Source: an uncultured Opitutia bacterium
GTDB taxonomy: Bacteria > Verrucomicrobiota > Verrucomicrobiia > Opitutales > UBA953
Length of the DNA: 6,823 nt
Direction: 5' to 3'
NCBI GenBank assembly: GCA_937874455.1
Contig: CALNBE010000167.1
Span: 1 to 6,823 of the forward strand
The position numbers were made by a program, and so were the translations under genes. A model generated the notes under the pieces. It saw nothing but the letters and a program-made list of their open reading frames with translations. It did no database searches and was not told the origin of the DNA. This document shows positions 1 through 4,478 of this stretch, piece after piece (the first letter of the stretch is position 1; every line of letters begins with the position of its first letter).

Positions 1-688
1 TGGATACGGGCCCAGCCGGGGTTGGCGTTGAAGGGGCCGGGAACGCGGGCGTGGAGGGAGTGGGAAGCGTGGGCACCACGGCCACCGACGACCCGGCGAC
101 CAGGCCTGAGTAATAGACGACGTCGACCACGGCCCCATCGGCCCCGCACGCCAATCCCAGCCCGGGGACGTCCAGGGTTCCGCCGTTGCCCAACAAAACA
201 CTGGTGTTGCCCACGATCACGTCCCGCACGTTCGCGTCGCCCGCAAGGGCGGAGACGAACGGCACGCAGGCCCGCGCAGGAAGCCCGGACAGCCCCACGG
301 AAAAGGCATCCCCCGCCAAGCGCACCGTGGCCGGGGACACAGTCACTGCACCACCCCACGCGTTGCTCATGGTCGCTGCGCTGGCTTGGCGGAAGTCGGC
401 GGGGGCCAGCCCATCTTCAAGCACGTTCAACGTGCTGACGCCGCGGAACGAGCCAACGACGCCATGGGACCGATCAACGCGGTTGGCCAGGTCCCGAACG
501 TTCTCGACGTCCGATGCCACGTTCACCCGGGTGGTGACGCGGGGGTAGACCCAAAACGCGGCGGCCCCCATTGCCGTGGCAACCCCCAATGCGAGCAGCA
601 ACTCGACCAGGCCAAAGCCAGGGGCGGGCAAACAACGGGGAGGGCGAGCATGCAGTGTCATGCATTTGAGCATGCGACACAAATGCAT
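1..688 (-). CDS. Type IV prepilin (PilS/PilV-like), partial, C-terminus beyond left edge
   Basis: Reading the minus strand from ATG 688 gives 229 open codons to the window edge with no stop. Residues 1-24 form a basic leader ending PAPG. Prepilin peptidase would cleave before F25, and E29 is the conserved Glu at mature position 5. A hydrophobic helix follows (about 25-49). The NAWGG motif at 109-113 and following VTV are typical of the long-leader type IVb (PilS-type) pilins of conjugative or adhesive pili. C141 and C181 could form the usual C-terminal disulfide. From about 206 the chain is Pro/Thr/Ser-rich, which is unusual for a simple major pilin and suggests either a minor, PilV-like protein with a C-terminal extension or a longer pilin. 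In-frame ATGs at 688, 673 and 661 are possible starts; 688 has an AGGG about 9 nt upstream, and 661 would leave a 15-residue leader. The gene is divergent from the 833 operon. Prepilin class is certain; PilS versus PilV is not. Confidence 0.85.
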   Translation of the reverse strand, partial: MHLCRMLKCMTLHARPPRCLPAPGFGLVELLLALGVATAMGAAAFWVYPRVTTRVNVASDVENVRDLANRVDRSHGVVGSFRGVSTLNVLEDGLAPADFRQASAATMSNAWGGAVTVSPATVRLAGDAFSVGLSGLPARACVPFVSALAGDANVRDVIVGNTSVLLGNGGTLDVPGLGLACGADGAVVDVVYYSGLVAGSSVAVVPTLPTPSTPAFPAPSTPTPAGPVS

Positions 689-715
689 TTTGACAAGCCC
701 TGAGAGCAGTTCCTT

Positions 716-742
716 ATTTTAGTCAAAAATGTTTTGAATCAA
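716..742 (-). promoter_or_regulatory. Possible pilin promoter overlapping the TTTAGTCAA box
   Basis: On the minus strand, TTGATT (742-737) and TAAAAT (721-716) are separated by 15 nt and lie upstream of the pilin start at 688. TAAAAT matches the -10 consensus at 5 of 6 positions, but the spacing is short. The -10 overlaps the box at 718-726, so a protein bound there could affect both divergent transcripts. Confidence 0.3.
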
Positions 743-785
743 TGGGTTGACATCGGTTGGCGATGTGGTTGGATCGTGGTGTAGG
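718..785 (+). promoter_or_regulatory. Promoter P1 of cassette 1, shared architecture copy 1
   Basis: TTTAGTCAA (718-726) is followed after 20 nt by TTGACA (747-752), a perfect -35, and after 30 nt more by TAGG (782-785). The expected -10 position, 16 nt after the -35, reads TTGGAT and is weak. Exactly the same spacings recur before the genes at 3416 and 4479, so this is a conserved unit. The -10 weakness suggests activator dependence or a different real -10. Confidence 0.6.
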
Positions 786-790
786 AGCGG

Positions 791-820
791 TTTAATGGGT
801 AAGCCGACCTACCCATAAAA
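791..820 (+). promoter_or_regulatory. Inverted repeat in the leader of cassette 1
   Basis: ATGGGTA (795-801) and TACCCAT (810-816) are a perfect inverted repeat around an 8-nt centre. After one mismatch it extends through TTT (791-793) and AAA (818-820). It lies just before the first ATG, so it could be an operator or a hairpin near the ribosome site. Its right half belongs to a 17-bp sequence also found before parA. Confidence 0.5.
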
Positions 821-821
821 G
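805..821 (+). repeat. 17-bp leader repeat, copy 1
   Basis: CGACCTACCCATAAAAG occurs here and identically at 1900-1916, in each case ending 11 nt before the first ATG of a transcription unit. Shorter related text (GACC followed by an A-run) is found at the same place before the genes at 3416 and 4479. Confidence 0.7.
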
Positions 822-832
822 AGAGTGAAGAC

Positions 833-1021
833 ATGAAGATTCATCCCGTCGAGCCCGCCAGCACCGACCTGGCGCATTTCCAACTCCACACCGCCGCGCG
901 GTTCCTGGACCGCACCAATGGCCTCAATCAGCTGGCCGACAAGCACCGCAGGATCCAGCGCTTGGCCACCCGCGCCCGCCATGAGCGGCGTTGGAAGAAG
1001 GAAGAGGAGCGCTTCGTATGA
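833..1021 (+). CDS. Small basic protein of unknown function (62 aa)
   Basis: First gene of a three-gene coupled operon. ATG 833 follows a purine-rich stretch (gagagtgaag) that can serve as ribosome site. The 62-residue product has no signal peptide or membrane segment. Its C-terminal half (about 35-60) is rich in Arg, Lys and Glu and is predicted to be a charged helix. The stop TGA overlaps the next ATG in an ATGA arrangement at 1018-1021, so translation of the two is probably coupled. I do not recognise a family. The support for it being real is the promoter and leader placed exactly upstream and the overlap with the next gene. Confidence 0.65.
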   Translation: MKIHPVEPASTDLAHFQLHTAARFLDRTNGLNQLADKHRRIQRLATRARHERRWKKEEERFV

Positions 1022-1263
1022 GCCTCTTGAACATGGCCCTGCTGTTTGTCGGTCTCCTGGGCACCGCGGTGTTCTACCGGGACCTGGTCGCCAACCCCAT
1101 CTCCGCCGGGCGCGCCCTGGTGCGCTTCTATCAACTGCCGGCGGAGCATCGCCAAGGAAGCGTTCTGCAAGAGGTTTCGAAGGCGTGGTGGAGCATCGTG
1201 CTGGTGCCGTTCTACGTGCTGGTGGCCCTGGTGCTCATCGGGGTTCTGGGAGGTGGGCAATGA
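1018..1263 (+). CDS. Small membrane protein with two transmembrane helices (81 aa)
   Basis: ATG 1018 overlaps the preceding stop (ATGA) and has AGGAG at 1005-1009, 8 nt upstream. An in-frame TTG at 991 is less likely. Residues about 2-19 and 57-77 are hydrophobic and long enough to span the inner membrane. The polar loop of about 37 residues between them (20-56) contains several Arg and Glu residues. There is no Cys and no signal peptidase site. The gene is sandwiched between the 62-aa gene and the ankyrin-like gene and overlaps both by 4 nt, so the three products are probably made in similar amounts and may act together. The family is not recognised; a small membrane anchor or a holin-like protein are only possibilities. 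Confidence 0.75.
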   Translation: MSLLNMALLFVGLLGTAVFYRDLVANPISAGRALVRFYQLPAEHRQGSVLQEVSKAWWSIVLVPFYVLVALVLIGVLGGGQ

Positions 1264-1730
1264 GTGCCGGGACCGAAAGCCTCATCAGGGCCATCCAAAC
1301 CAACGACCCGCTGGCCTTCTATGGGTGGCTCCACACACTCAAGGGGACGCCCGACCTGGACGCTGGAGTGGCCGGCGATCCTGGTATCACCGCGTTGGCC
1401 GTCGCCTCCCTCATGTATTCCAAGGCCATCCAGTCGGACCCGGTCCTGGCTACGCGTTATGCGGCAATGATTGAGGCGCTTATGGACGCCGGGGCCAATC
1501 CGCTGGTTCAGATCGGGGAGCGGTTCGTGGTGCGACGGGGACACAGTGGAAAGCTAGAACGTCGTCAGATCTCAGAAGGTCGGAGCGTCGCAGAGGTCTG
1601 TGGAGGCGTTCTGTGCCCGGCAATGCAGGCATGGTTCGCACGCCATACCGCGGATTTGATGAACACCCACCTTCACCGCTACCACCCAGCGTTCATCAAG
1701 ACTCAGCAACCGGTCGCTGAAGAGGTTTGA
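1260..1730 (+). CDS. Ankyrin-repeat-like protein (156 aa)
   Basis: ATG 1260 overlaps the upstream stop (ATGA, 1260-1263) and has GGGAGG at 1248-1253, 6 nt upstream. The reading frame is open further 5', but that part lies over the two preceding genes. Residues 42-82 fit an ankyrin repeat: GITALAVAS, then a helix, then IEALMDAGANPL, close to the G-TAL-hA...LLdaGAdp pattern. A weaker repeat may precede it (about 8-35, ending PDLDAG). The C-terminal part (about 85-156) has no known motif and contains C114 and C119. Ankyrin repeats bind proteins, so the product probably has a protein partner, perhaps the two-helix membrane protein before it. No catalytic motif is seen. The gene is last in its operon; a hairpin follows 10 nt after the stop. 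Confidence 0.75.
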   Translation: MSAGTESLIRAIQTNDPLAFYGWLHTLKGTPDLDAGVAGDPGITALAVASLMYSKAIQSDPVLATRYAAMIEALMDAGANPLVQIGERFVVRRGHSGKLERRQISEGRSVAEVCGGVLCPAMQAWFARHTADLMNTHLHRYHPAFIKTQQPVAEEV

Positions 1731-1739
1731 AGCACGTGC

Positions 1740-1758
1740 CGGCGGCTACTCGCCGCCG
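1740..1758 (+). terminator. GC hairpin after cassette 1, terminator-like without U-tract
   Basis: CGGCGGC (1740-1746) and GCCGCCG (1752-1758) form a perfect 7-bp stem with a TACTC loop, 10 nt after the stop of the ankyrin-like gene. The stem resembles the GGCGGC-type terminators at 3116 and 4015, but it is followed by AAAGG rather than T. It may be a decayed terminator, an mRNA 3'-end stabiliser, or part of the adjoining repeat. Confidence 0.4.
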
Positions 1759-1828
1759 AAAGGCGGGGTGGAGACAACGGCAGGGTGGGCCACGGCTTCC
1801 GCCGGGCCCCAGGGTCGCTGAACGTAAG
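1758..1828 (+). repeat. GC-rich intergenic repeat, copy A
   Basis: Contains GAAAGGCGGGGTGG (1758-1771), then a segment with TGGGCC, GGCTTCCGCC and GGGCCC, then TCGCTGAACGTAAG. The same order of elements recurs at 3197-3240 and 4253-4310. This copy has about 14 extra bases between GGCGGGG and TGGGCC. The GGCGG and CCGCC parts can pair. It lies between the cassette 1 hairpin and the leader of parA. Confidence 0.55.
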
Positions 1829-1899
1829 ACGTCTGCACCGCTGAAACCCCCTCGCTGCATGGCTCTTGCGGGAATAGGTTTGCATCGTAGTGTGTTGCA

Positions 1900-1916
1900 C
1901 GACCTACCCATAAAAG
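1900..1916 (+). repeat. 17-bp leader repeat, copy 2, before parA
   Basis: Identical to 805-821. Its last bases merge into AGGAG (1915-1919), the ribosome site of parA, so here the repeat lies in the untranslated leader. The left arm of the inverted repeat seen at 795-801 is missing. No copy of the TTTAGTCAA/TTKACA promoter is found in 1731-1899, so the parA promoter is not identified. Confidence 0.7.
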
Positions 1917-1927
1917 GAGCCCATCTC

Positions 1928-2515
1928 ATGCGTCTCGTTGTCTGTTGCTTCAAAGGGGGTGTGGGGCGCACCACGCTCTCGCTCAACCTCGCCGCCGCGT
2001 TTGCCGGCCAATCCCGCGTGCTCGTCAACGACCGCGACCCGCAATGCGGTTCCGTGGCGTGGTCAGCGATGAGCGACGGGGAAACGCCGTTCACCGTGAG
2101 CCGTGCCTCATCCCCAGGCTTCGACCTGGAGATTCAAGACCTGCCGCCCAGCGCCCCAGTGAAAGACCAGCTGCCGGACGCGGACCTCTACATCGTCCCA
2201 ACGCTGCTCGACGGGGGCAGTTACGTCGTCTACCTGCGGACCATCGACACGCTGCGACGTCAGGGCAAGCCCTTCCTGCCGGTCGCCAATCGGGTCAACC
2301 TCAAGCGCGCGGAGCACCGCCGCCGGCTCGAAGACCCGAACCTTGCAGGTGCCATCGTCATTCCCGAGCGGGCGGCGTTGGCGAGCTACTACGAGCTCGG
2401 CGAGACCGTGTTCTCCATGCGCGGCGCGGGCGTGGCCAAGGCTCGAGAGGACATTCTGCGGGTAGGTCAGGCTATCCAAAAAAGGTTGGCCAACCCGGGC
2501 CGGGGGCAGGCATGA
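1928..2515 (+). CDS. parA: ParA-family partition ATPase with variant Walker A (195 aa)
   Basis: ATG 1928 has AGGAG at 1915-1919, 8 nt upstream; the frame is open back to TTG 1727, but that part is intergenic repeat. Residues 9-16 are KGGVGRTT, the deviant Walker A of ParA/MinD proteins: signature lysine K9 is present, but the usual P-loop lysine is R14. The switch region NDRDPQ lies at 34-39 (D37 for the conserved Asp before PQ) and Walker B IQDLPP at 69-74. ParA proteins use ATP to bind DNA and move plasmids or integrated elements toward daughter cells, together with a centromere-binding partner. At 195 aa this is a short ParA without an N-terminal DNA-binding domain, like the type Ib plasmid ParAs that pair with small RHH proteins. 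The next gene overlaps by 4 nt and fits that partner role. The symbol denotes the family, not a particular plasmid system. Confidence 0.88.
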   Translation: MRLVVCCFKGGVGRTTLSLNLAAAFAGQSRVLVNDRDPQCGSVAWSAMSDGETPFTVSRASSPGFDLEIQDLPPSAPVKDQLPDADLYIVPTLLDGGSYVVYLRTIDTLRRQGKPFLPVANRVNLKRAEHRRRLEDPNLAGAIVIPERAALASYYELGETVFSMRGAGVAKAREDILRVGQAIQKRLANPGRGQA

Positions 2516-3090
2516 TGGAGCTCCCAATGCTGCCCCTGCCGGACCTCATGGCTGCCAAGAAGACCCCCGCCAAGAACGCAGTTGCCAAGAAGGCACCGGC
2601 CCGCAAAGACCTGTCCACGGCTGCGAAAGTGGTTCATGCCAAGCCGCAGCGGGAGTATGCGCCGCTCGTCGACTTGGACCAGTTTTCCGAGGAGCAGCTG
2701 GCAGAGCTGATGGTGGCTGCAGGGGACGCGCCTAACCGCAAGACTTACTTCGACTTCAGCGAAGAGGCGCCGTATACCCGGGCCGGGAAAAAGGTTCACT
2801 TGGAGGTGGGCCGGGGTTCGCAAATGTTCGACTACCGGGACGCCAAGGGCCGCCGGATCGAGCGAACGATGGTCACCCTGCCGCCCAAGCTGCGGGAGCA
2901 AATCCAAGGCGCAACTGGGGAGCAGGATCCCGTGGTGACCACCGCGCTCATCGCGCTGGCGTCCTGGGCCTGCCAAGAGCTCAAGAAGTCGAAGAGGCGC
3001 TTGGTGGTCACCACGGCAACCGACGACCTGGATCCGGTGCGCCGGCAGGTGAGGAAGGCGATTGTGGGCCGGCAACGAAAAGAGAGGTAA
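2512..3090 (+). CDS. Lysine-rich, RHH-like protein, likely ParA partner (192 aa)
   Basis: Starts at ATG 2512, overlapping the parA stop (ATGA); a second ATG follows at once at 2515 and another at 2548 (residue 13, MAAKK). Residues 14-33 form a Lys/Ala/Pro tail like histone H1 or HU-tail sequences, suggesting non-specific DNA contact. Residues about 118-157 (RTMVTLPPKLREQI, then a polar turn, then TTALIALASWACQEL) read like a ribbon-helix-helix fold: a strand with basic residues, helix, turn, helix. The C-terminus (158-192) is again basic. This fits a centromere-binding, ParB-like partner, but there is no classical ParB HTH or CTP-binding motif (GERR). A transcription terminator follows 26 nt after the stop, so parA and this gene form one unit. 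The partner role is inferred from position. Confidence 0.75.
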   Translation: MMELPMLPLPDLMAAKKTPAKNAVAKKAPARKDLSTAAKVVHAKPQREYAPLVDLDQFSEEQLAELMVAAGDAPNRKTYFDFSEEAPYTRAGKKVHLEVGRGSQMFDYRDAKGRRIERTMVTLPPKLREQIQGATGEQDPVVTTALIALASWACQELKKSKRRLVVTTATDDLDPVRRQVRKAIVGRQRKER

Positions 3091-3115
3091 GGCGGATGCG
3101 GTTTGACGAGCGAGA

Positions 3116-3138
3116 GGCGGCCATGGGCCGCCTTTTTT
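3116..3138 (+). terminator. Rho-independent terminator of the parA operon
   Basis: GGCGGCC (3116-3122) and GGCCGCC (3126-3132) form a perfect 7-bp stem with an ATG loop, followed directly by six T (3133-3138). It lies 26 nt after the stop at 3090. Confidence 0.92.
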
Positions 3139-3305
3139 ATGGCTGGCGGTGAGTGGAAAAAGCAACGTCAAAAGCGGCTGAAAGCAAAAGCGTGGTGGAG
3201 AAAAGGCGGGTGGGGCTTCGGCTTCCGCCGGGCCCGGCGCTTGGCTGGAAATGTGAGGTGTTTCAGGGTTTTTGTGTCTTTTGCGGTTGCCCGTCAGTTC
3301 TATAT
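3139..3305 (+). other. Intergenic spacer with repeat copy B
   Basis: No credible gene. The short open frame from 3103 begins in the terminator, has no ribosome site, and runs through the repeat and promoter. After the terminator come A-rich/GC-rich alternating sequence, the GC-rich repeat at 3197-3240, and a T-rich segment leading into the promoter. The segment with TTTTGCGGTTGCCCGTCA (about 3279-3296) resembles CTTTTTGCCCGTCA before the next promoter (about 4347-4360), so the similarity of the two gaps extends beyond the promoter. Confidence 0.6.
3197..3240 (+). repeat. GC-rich intergenic repeat, copy B
   Basis: GGAGAAAAGGCGGG, then TGGGGC, GGCTTCCGCCGGGCC and GGCGC. It shares GGAnAAAAGGCGGGG-like and GGCTTCCGCC blocks with 4253-4292, and the GGCTTCCGCCGGGCCC block exactly with 1794-1809. 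GGCGG (3205-3209) can pair with CCGCC (3225-3229). It is always located between a terminator-like hairpin and the next gene's promoter or leader. Confidence 0.65.
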
Positions 3306-3373
3306 TTTAGTCAAATAAATGTGTTGCTTTAGGGTTTACATTTTTTGGGTCTGTCGTAACCTGGATTCATAGG
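3306..3373 (+). promoter_or_regulatory. Promoter P3, shared architecture copy 2
   Basis: TTTAGTCAA (3306-3314), 20 nt, TTTACA (3335-3340, -35), 16 nt, TAACCT (3357-3362, weak -10), and TAGG (3370-3373), where transcription may start. AATGT (3318-3322) and ACATT (3338-3342) form an inverted repeat overlapping the -35. The AT-rich stretch contrasts strongly with its surroundings. Nearly the same sequence is found at 4370-4437. Confidence 0.75.
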
Positions 3374-3415
3374 AAGGCAATACTGCTGACCGAAAAAGCC
3401 AAAAAGGTAATCATC

Positions 3416-3646
3416 ATGGAACTCATCATCAATAGCCGTAAAATCAACCGCACCATCACTTTCTCTCGCCCTGGCCGTTCCTACATCTACGCTGATTTGA
3501 ATGGTCAACCAGGCACCCTCGGTGAGCAGATCTGCGATAGCAATGGCTACACCCATTCCTACGAGGGCGAAGATCAAGAAGGGTTTGAGAAGGTCTGCCG
3601 CCGCTGGTATCGCGCCCACGTCCGGGATGAGCTCATCAATGGCTAA
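3416..3646 (+). CDS. Conserved-looking small protein of unknown function (76 aa)
   Basis: ATG 3416 has AAGGT at 3404-3408, 7 nt upstream, and lies about 45 nt after the presumed transcription start. The 76-residue product has no signal peptide or membrane segment. It is rich in Gly, Tyr and Arg in the middle (FSRPGRSYIYADLNGQPG, about 16-33), with two Cys (C40 and C60) and an acidic patch, YEGEDQEGFE (49-58). Its codons are clearly less GC-rich than those of its neighbours, suggesting a separate origin. The stop overlaps the start of the next gene by 8 nt (3639-3646), so the two are probably co-translated. I do not recognise the family with certainty. Confidence 0.75.
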   Translation: MELIINSRKINRTITFSRPGRSYIYADLNGQPGTLGEQICDSNGYTHSYEGEDQEGFEKVCRRWYRAHVRDELING

Positions 3647-3995
3647 GGGATACGCCATCGCCCCCAAGCAGCCGGTTCCCCGCCGGCTGCCCACGGTTCG
3701 CATTGCCCCGGCCAAGGCGGCCGCATTCCGGGCTCTCGCTCGCCAGCAGGGGCTCACGGCCAGCAGTGCATTGGCTGCCCTGGTGGCCACCCATGCCGAC
3801 ATCCGGCAGCCGTTCGGGCCCCGAGTCCGTGCCAAGCATGGGCCGGATGGGAAGCGTTACGGCGCGATTTTGCCGGACCCGAAGGTGTCTGAAGAGGTGG
3901 CCAAGGGCCTGATCCAGGACGCACGAACGGCGGGGATCTCGCTGGGCGAGGCGATGCGGCAACTGGTGGACCGGTGCCTGGAGCAGAGCCGGTGA
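3639..3995 (+). CDS. Basic protein with two RHH-like segments (118 aa)
   Basis: ATG 3639 overlaps the preceding stop by 8 nt, with a GGGATGAG stretch about 8 nt upstream as a possible ribosome site. The frame is open 5' to 3501, but that covers the 76-aa gene. The product is basic and begins with a Pro/Lys/Arg tail (1-19). Residues 19-49 (TVRIAPAKAAAFRALA, then GLTASSALAALV) look like a ribbon-helix-helix unit. Residues 74-110 (YGAILPDPKV, then ARTAGISLGEAMRQLV) repeat the same pattern more weakly. RHH proteins bind DNA as dimers and serve as repressors, relaxosome accessory proteins (MobC-like) or partition proteins. The role here is not known; control of the repeated promoters in this window is a testable possibility. 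A strong terminator follows 19 nt after the stop. Confidence 0.72.
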   Translation: MAKGYAIAPKQPVPRRLPTVRIAPAKAAAFRALARQQGLTASSALAALVATHADIRQPFGPRVRAKHGPDGKRYGAILPDPKVSEEVAKGLIQDARTAGISLGEAMRQLVDRCLEQSR

Positions 3996-4014
3996 AGAAA
4001 TGGAAAGGAAAAAC

Positions 4015-4038
4015 GGCGGCTCAAGGGTCGCCTTTTTT
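4015..4038 (+). terminator. Rho-independent terminator of cassette 3
   Basis: GGCGGC (4015-4020) pairs with GTCGCC (4027-4032), with one G-U pair, followed by six T (4033-4038). Stem and T-run closely resemble the terminator at 3116-3138, including ATG right after the T-run, so the two may be copies. Confidence 0.85.
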
Positions 4039-4252
4039 ATGCCTAGGGTTTGGCAATGCTGCTGAAAAAGGGGCGCCTGCCCCTTTGCTGAGTTGTTGGG
4101 CTACTGGGGCGTGGGAGAGTTGGGCGGTGGCTGGGGCGGAAGCCCCGGCCTATGTCCTAATCTCCCCGGAGGGGGCTTTTCAGACGCGGCCCGGGGCCGC
4201 GTTGTTTCAAGAGCAAAAGCGGCCAAAGCCGACGGCGCTGCCGCCGAGTTTT
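4039..4252 (+). ncRNA. Dense hairpin region, possible structured RNA
   Basis: No credible gene in this gap. It holds AAAGGGGC/GCCCCTTT (4067-4074 with 4079-4086, 4-nt loop), a 9-bp stem closed by a GGAA tetraloop (4129-4137 with 4142-4150), CCCC/GGGG (4164-4167 with 4171-4174), and ACGCGGCC/GGCCGCGT (4184-4191 with 4195-4202). AAGCCCC (4140-4146) can also pair with GGGGCTT (4172-4178) just before a short T-run, which would disrupt the second and third hairpins. This could be an attenuator-like RNA or a cluster of extragenic palindromes. Which strand is transcribed is unknown; the plus strand is assumed because both flanking genes are on it. No known RNA family is recognised. Confidence 0.3.
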
Positions 4253-4310
4253 GGAAGAAAAGGCGGGGATGGGCCGTGGCTTCCGCCAGGCCTTGGATCC
4301 GCTGAAGCGT
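4253..4310 (+). repeat. GC-rich intergenic repeat, copy C
   Basis: GGAAGAAAAGGCGGGG (4253-4268), then ATGGGCC, GGCTTCCGCC, AGGCC, and GATCCGCTGAAGCGTAG. The GGCTTCCGCC core is shared with copies A and B, the GCTGAA-CGTA end with copy A, and the GAAAAGGCGGG beginning with copy B. It stands 60 nt before the next promoter box. Confidence 0.65.
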
Positions 4311-4369
4311 AGAAGTGTGAGCCGTTGCAAAGGTTGTTCAAATCTGCTTTTTGCCCGTCATATTTTATC

Positions 4370-4437
4370 TTTAGTCAAATTAATGTGTTGTTTTCTGGTT
4401 TACATTTTTCGGCCCTGTTGTAACCTGGATTTGTAGG
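4370..4437 (+). promoter_or_regulatory. Promoter P4, shared architecture copy 3
   Basis: TTTAGTCAA (4370-4378), 20 nt, TTTACA (4399-4404, -35), 16 nt, TAACCT (4421-4426, weak -10), and TAGG (4434-4437). AATGT (4382-4386) and ACATT (4402-4406) overlap the -35 as an inverted repeat with a 15-nt centre, as in P3. The stretch GTAACCTGGATT (4420-4431) is identical in P3. Confidence 0.75.
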
Positions 4438-4478
4438 GGGGCATAACGCCGACCTGAAAAAAAGAAAAGATAACCGCC

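Noticed and set aside
918..1259. Upstream extension of the ankyrin-like gene frame
   Set aside because: It overlaps two better genes, and ATG 1260 has GGGAGG and an ATGA junction.
1727..1927. N-terminal extension of ParA from TTG 1727
   Set aside because: This part consists of a hairpin, the GC-rich repeat and the 17-bp leader; ATG 1928 has a good ribosome site and begins directly with the ParA strand and Walker A.
1945..2511. Long open frame over parA in another frame
   Set aside because: Its translation is Arg/Pro-rich shadow sequence; only the part from 2512 is a credible protein.
3103..3318. Short plus-strand open frame after the parA operon
   Set aside because: It runs through the terminator, repeat and promoter and has no ribosome site.
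3329..3835. Minus-strand open frame opposite the 76-aa and 118-aa genes
   Set aside because: It is the antisense shadow of two coupled genes that have their own promoter, ribosome site and terminator.
4039..4252. Integron attC site or CRISPR array
   Set aside because: There is no repeated spacer structure, no integrase and no attC core sites; the hairpins differ from each other.
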